Positions 9,086 through 19,043 are shown, counted from the first letter of the stretch. The stretch is DNA of 52,830 nt from Cloacibacillus sp. (GCA_036655895.1 JAVVPF010000022.1:1-52830); one strand, 5' to 3'. Numbers and translations are program-made. The notes: generated by a model from the sequence alone, not told the origin.

Positions 9086-9565
9086 TCACTCTGTAAAAAT
9101 ATCCGCGGGAAGTTCCGCGGGGTCGACATAGACGCACTCGACGCCGGATTCCGCCATGATGGCGCGCGCCAGTTCGTCAGGATACGGATGTAAGAAGAAA
9201 ACTTTTCTGCACCCGGCGTTTATCAGCGCCTTCGTGCAGTAGACGCACGGCTCGTGCGTGCAGTAAAGCCACGAATCCGCTGTAGAGGTGCCAGCGATGG
9301 CGGCCTGGGCTATCGCGTTTATCTCCGCGTGAGAGCCGCGGCAGATCTCATGGCGGCAGCCGGAGGCGATGCCAAGCGTCTCACGCAGACAGCCCGCCTC
9401 GTCGCAGTGCGTCACTCCACGCGGTGCGCCGTTGTAGCCGGTGCTCAATATCTGGCGGTCACGCACGAGCACCGCGCCCACTTTGCGGCGCAGGCAGGTG
9501 CTGCGGCTTGCCGCCACGCGCGCCATAAGCAAAAAATATGTATTCCAGTCAGGACGCTCTTTCAT
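9086..9565 (-). CDS. Deoxycytidylate (dCMP) deaminase, ComEB-like
   Basis: Zinc-dependent dCMP deaminase that supplies dUMP for thymidylate synthesis. The zinc and proton-shuttle motif is GSHAEINAI, and the second zinc motif is CTHEPCVYCTKALINAG. RRKVGAVLVRDRQILSTGYNGAPRG is the characteristic family N-terminal stretch. An in-frame start exists at 9631, but the ATG at 9565 (MKERPDWNTYF) has a GGGGAG site 8 bases upstream and matches the usual N-terminus, so it is chosen, giving 159 residues. It ends 64 bp upstream of the response-regulator start. It is transcribed divergently from the methionine transporter operon. Confidence 0.93.
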   Translation of the reverse strand: MKERPDWNTYFLLMARVAASRSTCLRRKVGAVLVRDRQILSTGYNGAPRGVTHCDEAGCLRETLGIASGCRHEICRGSHAEINAIAQAAIAGTSTADSWLYCTHEPCVYCTKALINAGCRKVFFLHPYPDELARAIMAESGVECVYVDPAELPADIFTE

Positions 9566-9752
9566 GCGATCGCTCCCCGCAATAGGTCTGATGTAAGGGA
9601 AAATACTAAGCTGATATATCAATAGGAGCATATCATGCTGACCCTTCGCTTAGTAATAATATCCCCTGCAACGATTATATAATCTATAATTCTTTTGTCT
9701 CTTTTTAAACGCAAAAATACCTATAAATTTTATGAATTAAGCAGTTTTCGCA

Positions 9753-9851
9753 ACGATAATTTATTAGTCTGCGATAATTTATGGCAGAATAAGAAAATAT
9801 TACCCCGTTTATCGCATGCAGTGCCTCTCTGCCGCGGCTGCAAAGCGATAA
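9753..9851. promoter_or_regulatory. Cluster of four GCGATAA-like boxes
   Basis: The 330-bp divergent gap between the dCMP deaminase and methionine operons is AT-rich on its left side. It has four copies of a short box: ACGATAA (9753), GCGATAA (9771), the inverted TTATCGC (9809) and GCGATAA (9845). The first two are followed by TTTA and form an 11-base direct repeat. The last two face each other and extend into a partial hairpin. They could be operator sites for a regulator of either gene, but no regulator is identified. Confidence 0.35.
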
Positions 9852-9895
9852 CAAGGGCCAGTTTGCCGCGCCCATCCGCTTTTTTGATTACGGGG

Positions 9896-9924
9896 TTGAC
9901 AATGTGGGAATTGCTGACTACAAT
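9896..9924 (+). promoter_or_regulatory. Sigma-70 promoter of the metNIQ operon
   Basis: TTGACA at 9896-9901 and TACAAT at 9919-9924 are separated by exactly 17 bases. This nearly consensus promoter would start transcription near 9931, giving a 5' end only about 25 bases before the leader peptide start codon. Confidence 0.85.
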
Positions 9925-9955
9925 GTGACCCATACTTTGAAAAGGAGGAGCGGAT

Positions 9956-10042
9956 ATGAAATTGAATACTCAGTATTTTGCAAACAACATGATGATGTGC
10001 ATCTACTCTGACGGCTCCTCTTATGATTCAACGGACGCCTAG
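9956..10042 (+). CDS. Methionine-rich leader peptide of metNIQ
   Basis: A 28-codon ORF lies between the promoter and metN. It has a consensus ribosome-binding site (AAAGGAGG, 9941-9948) 7 bases before the ATG. The peptide begins MKLNTQYFANN, then has three consecutive Met codons at 9989-9997 followed by Cys (MMMC), and ends DGSSYDSTDA with a TAG stop. The downstream RNA can fold either as a terminator or as an antiterminator. I infer that the peptide itself is dispensable and that its translation senses charged tRNA-Met, as leader peptides of trp, his and leu operons sense their amino acids. Ribosomes stalled at the Met codons would leave the antiterminator 5' arm (from 10013) free. The Cys codon could make the sensor respond to sulphur amino acids more broadly. 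Confidence 0.82.
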   Translation: MKLNTQYFANNMMMCIYSDGSSYDSTDA

Positions 10043-10074
10043 AGCGCCGCGCGTGAAAATCATGAGACCGAGCC
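10013..10074 (+). promoter_or_regulatory. Antiterminator pairing in the metNIQ leader
   Basis: The 5' arm is GGCTC (10013-10017) plus TCTTATGATT (10019-10028). It can pair with AATCATGAGA (10058-10067) plus GAGCC (10070-10074). This gives a 10-bp inner helix with one G-U pair and a 5-bp outer helix. The 3' arm is the 5' half of the terminator stem, so the two structures exclude each other. A ribosome finishing the leader peptide would cover the 5' arm. Confidence 0.72.
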
Positions 10075-10097
10075 TGACGACGGCCCGGTCTTTTTTT
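10065..10097 (+). terminator. Attenuator terminator upstream of metN
   Basis: AGACCG (10065-10070) and GCC (10072-10074) pair with GGC (10082-10084) and CGGTCT (10086-10091), with one A-C mismatch and a 7-base loop. Seven T residues follow at 10091-10097. It lies between the leader peptide stop and metN, so it must be bypassed for operon expression. Confidence 0.85.
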
Positions 10098-10134
10098 ATG
10101 CACTTTAAAAAGCGTTACAGCAAAGGATGATTTT

Positions 10135-11092
<958 letters not shown>

Positions 11093-11103
<11 letters not shown>

Positions 11104-11728
11104 GCTTACGGCGGCGCTTTGGGAAACTTTGTATATGGTGGCGGTCTCCACCTTTTTTTCGGGGATTTTCGGCTCCGGCGTCGCGGTGTTGATGATAATC
11201 ACCGGGCCGAACGGACTTAAGCCGAACAAGGCGGTCTACGGAGTGCTCGACATCGCCGTGAACCTTCTGCGCTCCTTTCCCTTCATAATACTGCTCATCG
11301 CGATAATCCCGCTTACGCGCATCATAGCCGGCACTTCGATAGGCAGCACCGCCTCCATCGTGCCGCTTACGATAGCGGCGACGCCCTTCGTAGCGCGCCT
11401 CATGGAGGGAAGCCTGCTTGAGGTGGACCGCGGGGTGGTAGAAGCCGCGCGCTCGTTCGGAGCCTCCACCTGCCAGATAATATTCGGCGTCATGATAAAA
11501 GAGGCGATGCCTTCAATAGTGCTCAACTGGGCCATAGTCGCGATAAACCTGCTCGGCTACTCCGCGATGGCGGGAGTGGTGGGCGGCGGCGGCCTGGGCG
11601 ACCTTGCGATAAAATACGGTTACAACCGTTTTCAGACGGACGTCATGGTCTACTCCGTAGCGATACTGATAGTCATCGTACAGGTGATACAGTACGCAGG
11701 AAATTACGTCTACGAGAAGATAAGGTAA
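11093..11728 (+). CDS. metI: Methionine ABC transporter permease MetI
   Basis: Inner-membrane permease of the MetNIQ system, 211 residues with about five hydrophobic segments, as usual for MetI. The coupling (EAA) motif is in VVEAARSFGASTCQIIFGV near residues 120-140. A glycine-rich AGVVGGGGLGDLAIKYGY follows, typical of the family. It overlaps the end of metN by 11 bases, indicating translational coupling, and is separated from metQ by about 100 bp. Confidence 0.94.
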
Positions 11729-11826
11729 AGGGGGCTGAGCTTTATAGAATACGATATGAGACCCCGCGCCCCGAAGACCGCACAGGATACGAAATTTTTA
11801 TTTAACTCATAAGGAGAGAATCTACA

Positions 11827-12606
11827 ATGAAAAAGATCGCACTCGCACTGATAGCAGCCCTTCTCATCCCCGCCGCGGCATTTGCGGCCGGCAAAGAAAT
11901 CAAAGTAGGCGTAACGCCGTTCCCGCACAAGGACATCATGAACGTAGTGAAGCAGCTCGTGGCCAAGGACGGCTACGACCTGAAGATAGTTGAGTTCACC
12001 GATTACGTGACGCCGAACACAGCGCTTGCCGAAAAGGCGCTCGACGCGAACTTCTTCCAGCACGTCCCCTACCTTGACAACACAAACAAGGAAAAAGGCT
12101 ACAACCTCGTCTGGATAGCGAAGATACACATCGAACCGCTCGGCCTCTACTCAAAGAAGATAAAAAAGATCGGCGAGCTGAAAAACGGTTCGCAGGTGGC
12201 CATCCCCAACGACGCGACGAACTGCGCCCGCGCGCTTCGCCTGCTTGAAAAGAACGGCCTCATCAAGGTAAAGGCCGGAGAGCTTGTAACGGCGAAGGAC
12301 ATCACCGCGAACCCGAAGAACCTCAAAATCCGCGAACTTGACGCGGCCCAGCTGCCCCGCACATTGCAGGATGTGGACGCCGCCGTCATCAACACGAATT
12401 TCGCAGTCGAAGCCGGCCTCGTGCCCGCGAAGGACGCGATCGTCATAGAGGGCAAAGAATCTCCCTACGCGAACGTCCTCGTAATACGCGGCGCAGACAA
12501 AGACACCCCCGCGGCGAAGGCGCTGAAAAAGGCGGCCAACTCCAAGGAAGTAAAAGAATACATCACAAAGAACCTCGTACCCAAAGGCATCGTACCCGCG
12601 TTCTAA
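11827..12606 (+). CDS. metQ: Methionine-binding protein MetQ
   Basis: Substrate-binding protein of the NlpA/MetQ family, 259 residues. The N-terminus is a signal peptide (MKKIALALIAALLIPAAAFA) with an AFA-AG signal peptidase I site. It has no lipobox cysteine, unlike most MetQ proteins, so it should be a soluble periplasmic protein. The mature part shows KVGVTPFPHKDIM, FTDYVTPNTALAEKALDANFFQH and PNDATNCARALRLLEKNGLI, all classic for the family. A strong AAGGAGAG site sits before the ATG and allows high expression relative to metNI. A bidirectional terminator ends the operon. Confidence 0.93.
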   Translation: MKKIALALIAALLIPAAAFAAGKEIKVGVTPFPHKDIMNVVKQLVAKDGYDLKIVEFTDYVTPNTALAEKALDANFFQHVPYLDNTNKEKGYNLVWIAKIHIEPLGLYSKKIKKIGELKNGSQVAIPNDATNCARALRLLEKNGLIKVKAGELVTAKDITANPKNLKIRELDAAQLPRTLQDVDAAVINTNFAVEAGLVPAKDAIVIEGKESPYANVLVIRGADKDTPAAKALKKAANSKEVKEYITKNLVPKGIVPAF

Positions 12607-12617
12607 ATCAAGGAAAA

Positions 12618-12668
12618 ATAAAAAGCGCGGCGCGTTCGGACAAACTCCCGAGCGCGCCGCGCTTTTTT
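12618..12668. terminator. Bidirectional terminator between metQ and the hybrid kinase
   Basis: GCGCGGCGCG (from 12625) pairs perfectly with CGCGCCGCGC, extended inward by TTCGG/CCCGAG pairing. A-rich sequence lies to the left and six T residues to the right, so it can serve both convergent genes. The right-hand T-run touches the hybrid kinase stop codon. Confidence 0.9.
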
Positions 12669-15600
12669 ATTTGAGTATTCCGGCGATAGTTTCGTAGAGC
12701 AGTTTCGGGTTCACAGGTTTGGTGAGGTGGGCGTTCATTCCGGCATCGAGGGAGGCTTTTCTGTCCTCCTCAAAGGCGTTTGCGGTCATCGCGATTATGG
12801 CTATGCTTTTTGCGTCGGCGCGCGGCAGAGCGCGTATGGCCCGCGTGGCGGCAAGGCCGTCCATCACCGGCATACGCACGTCCATCAGTATCGCGTCGAA
12901 GTCTCCGCTGGCCGATTCCGCAAAGAGGCGAAGCGCCTCTTTGCCGTTTTCGGCGGTATGGACGGTCATGCCGCGTTTTTCAAGGAGTTTTTTTGCGATG
13001 ATCGAGTTGAGCGGCTGATCTTCCGCAAGCAGTATTTTTTTGCCGAAGAGGTCGGTCATTGTTTCTTCTCCCGCCGGCGCCGCGCTTTCTTTTTCGCGGT
13101 ACAGATAACTGATGCTTACGGTGAATTTTGAACCGAGGCCCAGCTCGCTTTCGACCTTTATATCCCCGCCCATCTCCATAGCTATTCGCTTTGCGAGCGC
13201 AAGGCCGAGGCCCGTTCCCCGCACCGCGCCGGAATAAATGTTGCGTTCCTGTTCAAAGGGCGTGAATGCGCGCGTTAAAAATTCCTGGCTCATGCCGCAG
13301 CCGTCGTCCTCGATGATGATTTCGTCCACCGCGCTGCTTTCGTCGTGGCTCACGTGGCGCATCGCAAGCGTCACGCGACCGCCCGCCTTCGTAAATTTGA
13401 AGGCGTTGTTCAGCAGGTTCATCAGCATCTGCTTCGTCTTCAGGACGTCTACGAAAAATTCGTAGCGGCCAACGCAGGAAAGGTTTTGCGGGTAGACGAA
13501 GGTTATATTTTTCTCATGCGCCATCGGCATCATCATCTCCACGCAGGAAAGCGCTATCGCGGAGGGCGACGCCCACTCGCGGCTCAGCGTGAATTTTCCG
13601 CTTTCGATGCGGCTCATGTCCAGTATGTCGTTTATGACTCCAAGAAGGTACTGGCCGGAGGCGTCTATCTGCGCAAGATATTCGTCGGCCGCCGCCGCGT
13701 TGGAAAGTTCCTCGCGCGCCAGCTTCGTCATTCCGATTATAGCGTTCATCGGCGTGCGTATCTCGTGGCTCATGTTTGAAAGAAAGTCCGTCTTTGCGGC
13801 GTTGGCCCGCGTAGCCTCAGCGAGCGCTTTATTCAGGCGCTCCCTCTGGTTCAGCTCGGCCTCGTACTCGGCTGTGACGTCGCGCACGGAACAGACGACG
13901 TTCTTTTTATCCTCGTTCATATAGCTGTAGGCGGCGCGTTTGTAGCACGGCCTTCCATCATCGTCGCGCACGGTGAAAAATGTGGAGTAGCTTTGCACCT
14001 TTTCAAGCGCCTCTTTGACACGGCAAAGGGAGTGGTCGCGCACCACGCGTTCCACGTCGACGTCTATAGAGTGCCTGCGCAGGTATTCCGCTACGCCGGC
14101 GCTTACGTCGCCCATCTTTTTTTGTTCCTTTACAACTTCGTCGAGGCTACTGTTCATAAAGGGGCGCGGCACGCCGCTTTCCGCGTCGAAGGTGAATATT
14201 GAGTCGTATTCCGTGGCGACCAGCCTGTTTACGACGTCCTCGGCCCTTTTTTCGTCGCTTACGTCACGCGAGAAGCAATAGGCCTCAAGGTCTCCCGTGT
14301 AGGGGTTCTGCATCGCTTCGCAGACGCTCTCAACCCAAAACGAGGCGCTCGCGTAATGGTGGCGTATGACGCAGCGCGTCTCTCCGCGCTCGAAGGCTTC
14401 GCGTATTGCGCGGCGCGTGAATATCGCGCGGTAGCGCGCGCGCTCCGCCTCATACGGGATATGCGCCGTTATATAGTTGAAAATGGTGTCTCCGTCGTGA
14501 GAGAGGCAGAAGGCGGAGAACGGCTCCTCTTCGCTCTCCACCTCGGATACGGTGTTGCGCGTGACGTTCAGCAGCAGCGAGGCCTTTGAGCCTCTGGCAA
14601 GCGCCTTCCCGTAATTCGTGCGCTCCTCGAATTTGCGCGTCAGCTCCTCCTGTTGGCGCACCTGTTCGTCCACGTCGGTGAAACATCCGTAAATAACGGC
14701 GGTATCTTTTCCCGTCGGGGTCAGTATCGCGCTCAGCCGCACCCAGAGATACCGTTTTTTGCCGTTCAGCACGCGCAGGGTGACGTCTATTTTTTCCATA
14801 TTCTCTCGCGCCTTATGTAAGGCCGCAAGCACGCGAGGCACATCATCCGGGTGGACCGCCGAAAAGAATTTCTCGCGCTCGTAGACGCGGCGCTCCTCGC
14901 GCGTCGAATCCGTCATCCTGAAATAGCCGTCGTTCAGATAGCGCAGCGTCACTTGGTCTCCTCGCAGGTCATAGATGCCGATGCCGCTCGGTATGCGGTC
15001 TACAAGCTCCTGCAGCTCCGCCTCCTGCCGATGCGCCTCCGTCTCGTCGGAGATGTACTGGATGTAGGCGGGCCGCCCCAGCCACGTCAGAGCGCGGCAG
15101 CGCAGGCAGAAATAACGCCCGTCGTTTATTTTGAGGCTGTACTCGCTATATTCAGTCTCTGAAAGCGACGCCATCTGTTCATTCGTCATAAGCATCCTTT
15201 TATCGGGGAAAATTTCCGCCGTCTTCATTCCAGAGAGCTTCGTCTTTTCCGCACCGGGGAAAAATCTCAAAAGCGCGTTGTTGATGTAGAGCACTGTGCG
15301 CGTGTCGCGCTCCGCGACAAGCACAGCCGTTCGGGAGTCGGCCACCAGCCCCTGATACATCGAGCTCTCCTGCTCGGGAGCGGTGAAGACGGCGTAATAG
15401 AGCGGGCAGCCCTCCTCCTCGCGTATCGGCGTGGCCGACAGGTGGAGCCAGAACGAAGAACCGTCGGCGTCTATGCAGCGGAAATTCAATATTATAGGCT
15501 TGCGTTTTGTGACGCTCTCCACGGCGACTGCGCGAAAACGGTCGATGTCCTCCGGCGCGATAAGACGTTCCAGCGCGTCGGGAGAGCCGTTTATCGCGTC

Positions 15601-16119
15601 AAATTCCTCTCTCGTTCTGTGGCTCAAAGCGGGCAGCCCGTCGCTGTAATAGAGGCACGAAAGCTTAGCGCCGACCTTATAGACGGCGATGCCTCCGGGG
15701 ATAGCGTTGAGCAGCCCCTCTATCATCATATTTTTTTCGTAATTGTCGTTTATATCAATAATAGTGCCGATAGTCCTTGAAGGTGCGCCCTGTGCGTCTT
15801 TGCAAAAAATTCCAACAAGGCGGCTCCACCGGTAGGAGCCGTCCTTCATCTTAAGGCGCATCACAGCCTCGGCTCTTGCGACGCCGCCCTTTATTTCATC
15901 AAAAAAACGAAAAAGCGCGGGAGTATCCTGCGGGTGCACCATCTCAAGCGGCCCGCGATTATGGAGAATGTCGTCCGCGCCTACGTCGCTCAGCGCGTAG
16001 CGCAGATAGGAATCGGAGCGGTAGAAGGCGCCTGTCTTCAGATCCCACTCAAAGACCGCAGCGCCCGTTTCCTCCGCCGCTATTCGGTAACGGTCTTCGT
16101 CTAAATATTCCCTACCCAT
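12667..16119 (-). CDS. Multi-PAS hybrid sensor histidine kinase
   Basis: Soluble hybrid kinase of about 1150 residues with no membrane helix, so it likely senses cytosolic signals. The N-terminal two thirds hold several repeated PAS/PAC units, recognisable by segments such as RMKMKDGSYRWSRLVG, RVLNGKKRYLWVRLSA and repeated FTDVDEQ/RDVSDEK-type C-caps. A coiled region leads into HisKA with SNMSHEIRTPMNAIIGMTK. The ATPase domain shows LMNLLNNAFKFTKAGG, DDGCGMS and GTGLGLALAKRIA. A receiver domain ends the protein, with ILLAEDQPLN and the phospho-acceptor in ILMDVRMPVMDG. The frame extends to 16167, but the ATG at 16119 (MGREYLDEDRYR) has a G-rich site upstream and is preferred. No response regulator or output gene is adjacent. 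Confidence 0.93.
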   Translation of the reverse strand: MGREYLDEDRYRIAAEETGAAVFEWDLKTGAFYRSDSYLRYALSDVGADDILHNRGPLEMVHPQDTPALFRFFDEIKGGVARAEAVMRLKMKDGSYRWSRLVGIFCKDAQGAPSRTIGTIIDINDNYEKNMMIEGLLNAIPGGIAVYKVGAKLSCLYYSDGLPALSHRTREEFDAINGSPDALERLIAPEDIDRFRAVAVESVTKRKPIILNFRCIDADGSSFWLHLSATPIREEEGCPLYYAVFTAPEQESSMYQGLVADSRTAVLVAERDTRTVLYINNALLRFFPGAEKTKLSGMKTAEIFPDKRMLMTNEQMASLSETEYSEYSLKINDGRYFCLRCRALTWLGRPAYIQYISDETEAHRQEAELQELVDRIPSGIGIYDLRGDQVTLRYLNDGYFRMTDSTREERRVYEREKFFSAVHPDDVPRVLAALHKARENMEKIDVTLRVLNGKKRYLWVRLSAILTPTGKDTAVIYGCFTDVDEQVRQQEELTRKFEERTNYGKALARGSKASLLLNVTRNTVSEVESEEEPFSAFCLSHDGDTIFNYITAHIPYEAERARYRAIFTRRAIREAFERGETRCVIRHHYASASFWVESVCEAMQNPYTGDLEAYCFSRDVSDEKRAEDVVNRLVATEYDSIFTFDAESGVPRPFMNSSLDEVVKEQKKMGDVSAGVAEYLRRHSIDVDVERVVRDHSLCRVKEALEKVQSYSTFFTVRDDDGRPCYKRAAYSYMNEDKKNVVCSVRDVTAEYEAELNQRERLNKALAEATRANAAKTDFLSNMSHEIRTPMNAIIGMTKLAREELSNAAAADEYLAQIDASGQYLLGVINDILDMSRIESGKFTLSREWASPSAIALSCVEMMMPMAHEKNITFVYPQNLSCVGRYEFFVDVLKTKQMLMNLLNNAFKFTKAGGRVTLAMRHVSHDESSAVDEIIIEDDGCGMSQEFLTRAFTPFEQERNIYSGAVRGTGLGLALAKRIAMEMGGDIKVESELGLGSKFTVSISYLYREKESAAPAGEETMTDLFGKKILLAEDQPLNSIIAKKLLEKRGMTVHTAENGKEALRLFAESASGDFDAILMDVRMPVMDGLAATRAIRALPRADAKSIAIIAMTANAFEEDRKASLDAGMNAHLTKPVNPKLLYETIAGILK

Positions 16120-16434
16120 ACTGTTTCCCCACCCTCTGATTTTTTCACAAACGGCGCGCGGGAACATTTATGGCGCTGGAACGTTCCGCCGCAAAGCCGG
16201 GCCTTCGTTTCCCAGATGCTGTTTATTATTAAGCCGATAGCCACGCATGATTTAACGCACATCTATTTATATATTACTCTTAAATCTGCACGCTATCAAT
16301 ACGCCCGCAATACCGTCTCCATTTACGGCGGTCGTGCGAGAAAAATGAGGCCGCGCGCGCCGTTCTCATATATAATAATGCTCAGCGCGCAGCTTCGGCG
16401 CGCGCGGAAATTTTGATAAGCGAGGTAACTGTGG

Positions 16435-17055
16435 ATGAAGTGTAAAAATTATAGAAAACTGGCGTGCTGCGCGGCCATGCTGCTTCTTGTCTTCGCGGGC
16501 CGGGCCTTTGCCTACGATTTCAGCGCGGAGTTTGTTGAAAAGGACGGAGCCGAGATACAGAAGGGGAAAATATACATCTCAGGCGAAATGTCGCGCTACG
16601 AGGTGGACGGCAGCGAGGCCATACAGGTGACGCGCGCCGACAAAAAGGTGATGTGGATAGTCTTTCCGAAGCACAGAGTCTACGTCGAAGAAGCATTCGC
16701 AGGCCCCGTAAGCATAGGCTCCGGCACCGCCGCGCTTCCAAAAAACACGGGCGACCTGTCGCGCGAAGACCTCGGCTTTGAAGAGGTGGACAGCTACAGG
16801 CTGCGCAAATACCTCGTTACGGTAAAATACAACAAGGGCGAGACGCAGGACAAATATTACGAGTGGCGTCGCTCCGACTTCCCCGTCCCGGTAAAGACGG
16901 CAAACCCAAGCGGGACAGTCTCTTACGAATACAAAAAAATCAAGATGGGCCCGCAGAACCCGTCGTTCTTCGTAGAGCCAAAAAGTTACAAAAAAGTGAC
17001 CGCCGAAGAGCTTGAAAAACTAGAGGCCCAGTGGAGTGCGAAGAAGAAAAAATAA
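16435..17055 (+). CDS. Secreted LolA-fold-like protein (DUF4412-like)
   Basis: A 206-residue protein with a signal peptide (hydrophobic CAAMLLLVFAGRAFA, cleavage near residue 27). The mature part is beta-rich with repeated strand patterns such as GKIYISGEMSRYEVDGSEAIQVTRADKKVMWIV-type segments. This resembles DUF4412 and outer-membrane lipoprotein-sorting-like proteins that adopt a half-barrel fold. It ends in a lysine-rich tail. A GAGG site precedes the ATG at 16435. A TATAAT hexamer occurs at 16370, without a clear -35. The gene stands alone, facing away from the hybrid kinase, and is the last backbone gene before the AT-rich island. The exact role in envelope biology is unknown. Confidence 0.72.
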   Translation: MKCKNYRKLACCAAMLLLVFAGRAFAYDFSAEFVEKDGAEIQKGKIYISGEMSRYEVDGSEAIQVTRADKKVMWIVFPKHRVYVEEAFAGPVSIGSGTAALPKNTGDLSREDLGFEEVDSYRLRKYLVTVKYNKGETQDKYYEWRRSDFPVPVKTANPSGTVSYEYKKIKMGPQNPSFFVEPKSYKKVTAEELEKLEAQWSAKKKK

Positions 17056-17223
17056 CATACAAAACGCGCACAAGCGAGCCTCGGAATCAAACTCTGTAAC
17101 TATATCCTTCTGCCGAAATCCCAGATAATCTGGGCTAAAGTTAGTCTTCAGTCCCAAGAAAATTATTAACCAATTTGACGTTCAGTATCAATAAGACACT
17201 GGACGTCTTTTGCGTAATGAGAG

Positions 17224-17370
17224 CTATTCTGGCATCCGCTCTTCGTCCCTTACGGTCAATTCTCCAAGAATGCTTCGCCAATTGCAAACTGGCAGACTCC
17301 ATTTTTTAGTTGCTTCAAAGGTTGCAAGGTACAGGGCCTTTAAAAGCGCCCCTGCATTGGAAATACACTC
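17224..17370 (-). pseudogene. IS256-family (mutator) transposase, C-terminal remnant
   Basis: Translation of the minus strand gives ALLKALYLATFEATKKW, then WRSILGELTVRDEERMPE and a TAG stop. This matches the conserved C-terminus of IS256-family transposases. No further transposase coding sequence is found upstream, so only the tail of the gene remains. The 40 or so bases after the stop resemble an element end. A small palindrome (CCCAGATAATCTGGG) lies nearby around 17122-17136. Confidence 0.75.
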
Positions 17371-17376
17371 CTCTGA

Positions 17377-17515
17377 CTATGGATAGCCAAGACTTCTGAT
17401 CACCGCCGTAATTGCGCCCAGTTGATCATAAAGCGATAATGCTGCGTTTACCTGTTTTTCCGAATACATCTATTGCACCCCCTAGGTGGAGTCCAGGGTT
17501 TTGTCCGCACCCCCT
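17377..17515 (-). mobile_element. IS3-family element, left-end remnant with orfA start
   Basis: An ATG at 17469 opens a 30-codon frame (MYSEKQVNAALSLYDQLG, ending SLGYP) that stops at 17377. This is the start of an IS3-family OrfA helix-turn-helix domain. The upstream sequence, with GGGTGCGGACAAAA, resembles the terminal inverted repeat of such elements. It directly abuts the IS256 remnant and the first glycan gene, showing nested, decayed insertions at the island edge. The 17056-17525 gap is explained mainly by these two remnants. Confidence 0.65.
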
Positions 17516-17525
17516 TACCTTACCT

Positions 17526-19043
17526 CTAGAACACAGAGCATAAGCGTTTATAAATACCAAGCAATTGACTTCTCATAAACACAAAGTTAAAAAATAAAAC
17601 TATCAAACAAGCTATCCCTGTCAGCAAAGAACTTACAATACAGAATGATAAATATCCATGAATATATCTCAATGCAACAGGAGAGAATAATATACTTAAA
17701 AATAGAGTTAAAAACATATTAGGAATAAACATTGTAGAAAAACATTTCAGTGTCCCAGGTAATAATTTAACATGCACATATACAATTTCCATTGAAGCTA
17801 GCATCAAATTGCAAAATAAAGTATTCGTCAAAATCCCATAAAAACTCCAAGTTATGCCACAGGTAATATTCCCAACAGTCAAAATAATTAGTGTTATTAA
17901 TTGAATATTTCTGGCCGTTTTAAAATGGCCTCCCATAATGAGGCACAACCCACTTGGAATATGTATAAGTTGTGTATAGGCTATTAATATTAATAGTAGT
18001 GCTAGCCTGGTATTAAGATATTGAACATCTGTTATTCCTTGGGTATAAACGGACATAAAAGGTAAGATAACAGCTCCTAGCGGAGCAAATAATATGGTTA
18101 ACAATAAAATAACTAAAAATTCAAACTCATTCATTATCAAAATAATTTTCGCGGGGTTTCCTTCATGAAGAATCTGCCCAAGCGCGTTTTGTGGCGCTGA
18201 TATAAATATATTGATTATTGATGATGGCATGCTTATTATTGAAAAATAAACTGAATAAACACTAGCCATTGCCGTATTAGAAAAAATCGATATAAATAAA
18301 ATGGAAGAGGAGGAATACACAACACTAACAATTTTGCCAACCATTACATCTGTCGTTCCAAATATATATGATACTCCATCCCATTTCTCAAGTTGGGTGG
18401 CATACGGATATAAACGATTGTAACACATTTTAGTAGCCCATCCTGCAACACACGTAAATAGTAAATAAACACACCGTATCAGAATAATGTTTCCTGTATT
18501 ATATAATAAAACAATCATAGAGATTTGGCATATTAGATTTGTACACATCATGACAAATGTATATACATATTCATCTTGCGCAACTTGAAATAGAAGGCGA
18601 AAGCGCGTGGTATAAAAAAGCTGGAAAACTGTAGATAATAATGAAATGAGTAAGACTGCCACAATGGTAACGTAAGAAATTTTAGTTTGTATAAAAGCCC
18701 CATAGACAATTGCCCCGACAGTACCCACTAGTAACGACCATAGAGCTATTTTTTTAAATTTATAAGAGCTTTCTGCAAGTATCTCATTCATACGTTTAAT
18801 ATTACCCTGCGTAAAAGGTGAAAATAAGGCGACTAAAGAAGCCGTTGTAAAACCACCTTCTATCAGTGTAATTATTGATAAAAATTGAGTAACAATCGCA
18901 TTTAATCCATTATAATCAGAGCCTAGCCGTAACATCATAATTCTGGCAAGAATTAATGCCGACATGGCAGATATCGCAAAATTCAAAATAGAAGCCAACG
19001 CAGAGATAAAAGTTTTCTTCGTTCTAGTCATATTTTCAGCCAC
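17526..19043 (-). CDS. Wzx-type polysaccharide flippase
   Basis: Integral membrane protein of 505 residues with about 12-14 hydrophobic segments, of the polysaccharide-transport (Wzx/MOP) superfamily. It would flip undecaprenyl-linked repeat units across the inner membrane. The N-terminus (SALASILNFAISAMSALILA) and the loop RLGSDYNGLNAIVTQFLSII are typical of the family. The gene is AT-rich, unlike the backbone. It is the last gene of the island transcript and overlaps the preceding glycosyltransferase by 8 bases. Confidence 0.87.
   Translation of the reverse strand: MAENMTRTKKTFISALASILNFAISAMSALILARIMMLRLGSDYNGLNAIVTQFLSIITLIEGGFTTASLVALFSPFTQGNIKRMNEILAESSYKFKKIALWSLLVGTVGAIVYGAFIQTKISYVTIVAVLLISLLSTVFQLFYTTRFRLLFQVAQDEYVYTFVMMCTNLICQISMIVLLYNTGNIILIRCVYLLFTCVAGWATKMCYNRLYPYATQLEKWDGVSYIFGTTDVMVGKIVSVVYSSSSILFISIFSNTAMASVYSVYFSIISMPSSIINIFISAPQNALGQILHEGNPAKIILIMNEFEFLVILLLTILFAPLGAVILPFMSVYTQGITDVQYLNTRLALLLILIAYTQLIHIPSGLCLIMGGHFKTARNIQLITLIILTVGNITCGITWSFYGILTNTLFCNLMLASMEIVYVHVKLLPGTLKCFSTMFIPNMFLTLFLSILFSPVALRYIHGYLSFCIVSSLLTGIACLIVLFFNFVFMRSQLLGIYKRLCSVF

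Noticed and set aside
9650-10134. SAM riboswitch or Met T-box upstream of metN
   Set aside because: I looked for S-box and T-box consensus elements and found none; the leader ORF and hairpin pair account for the region.
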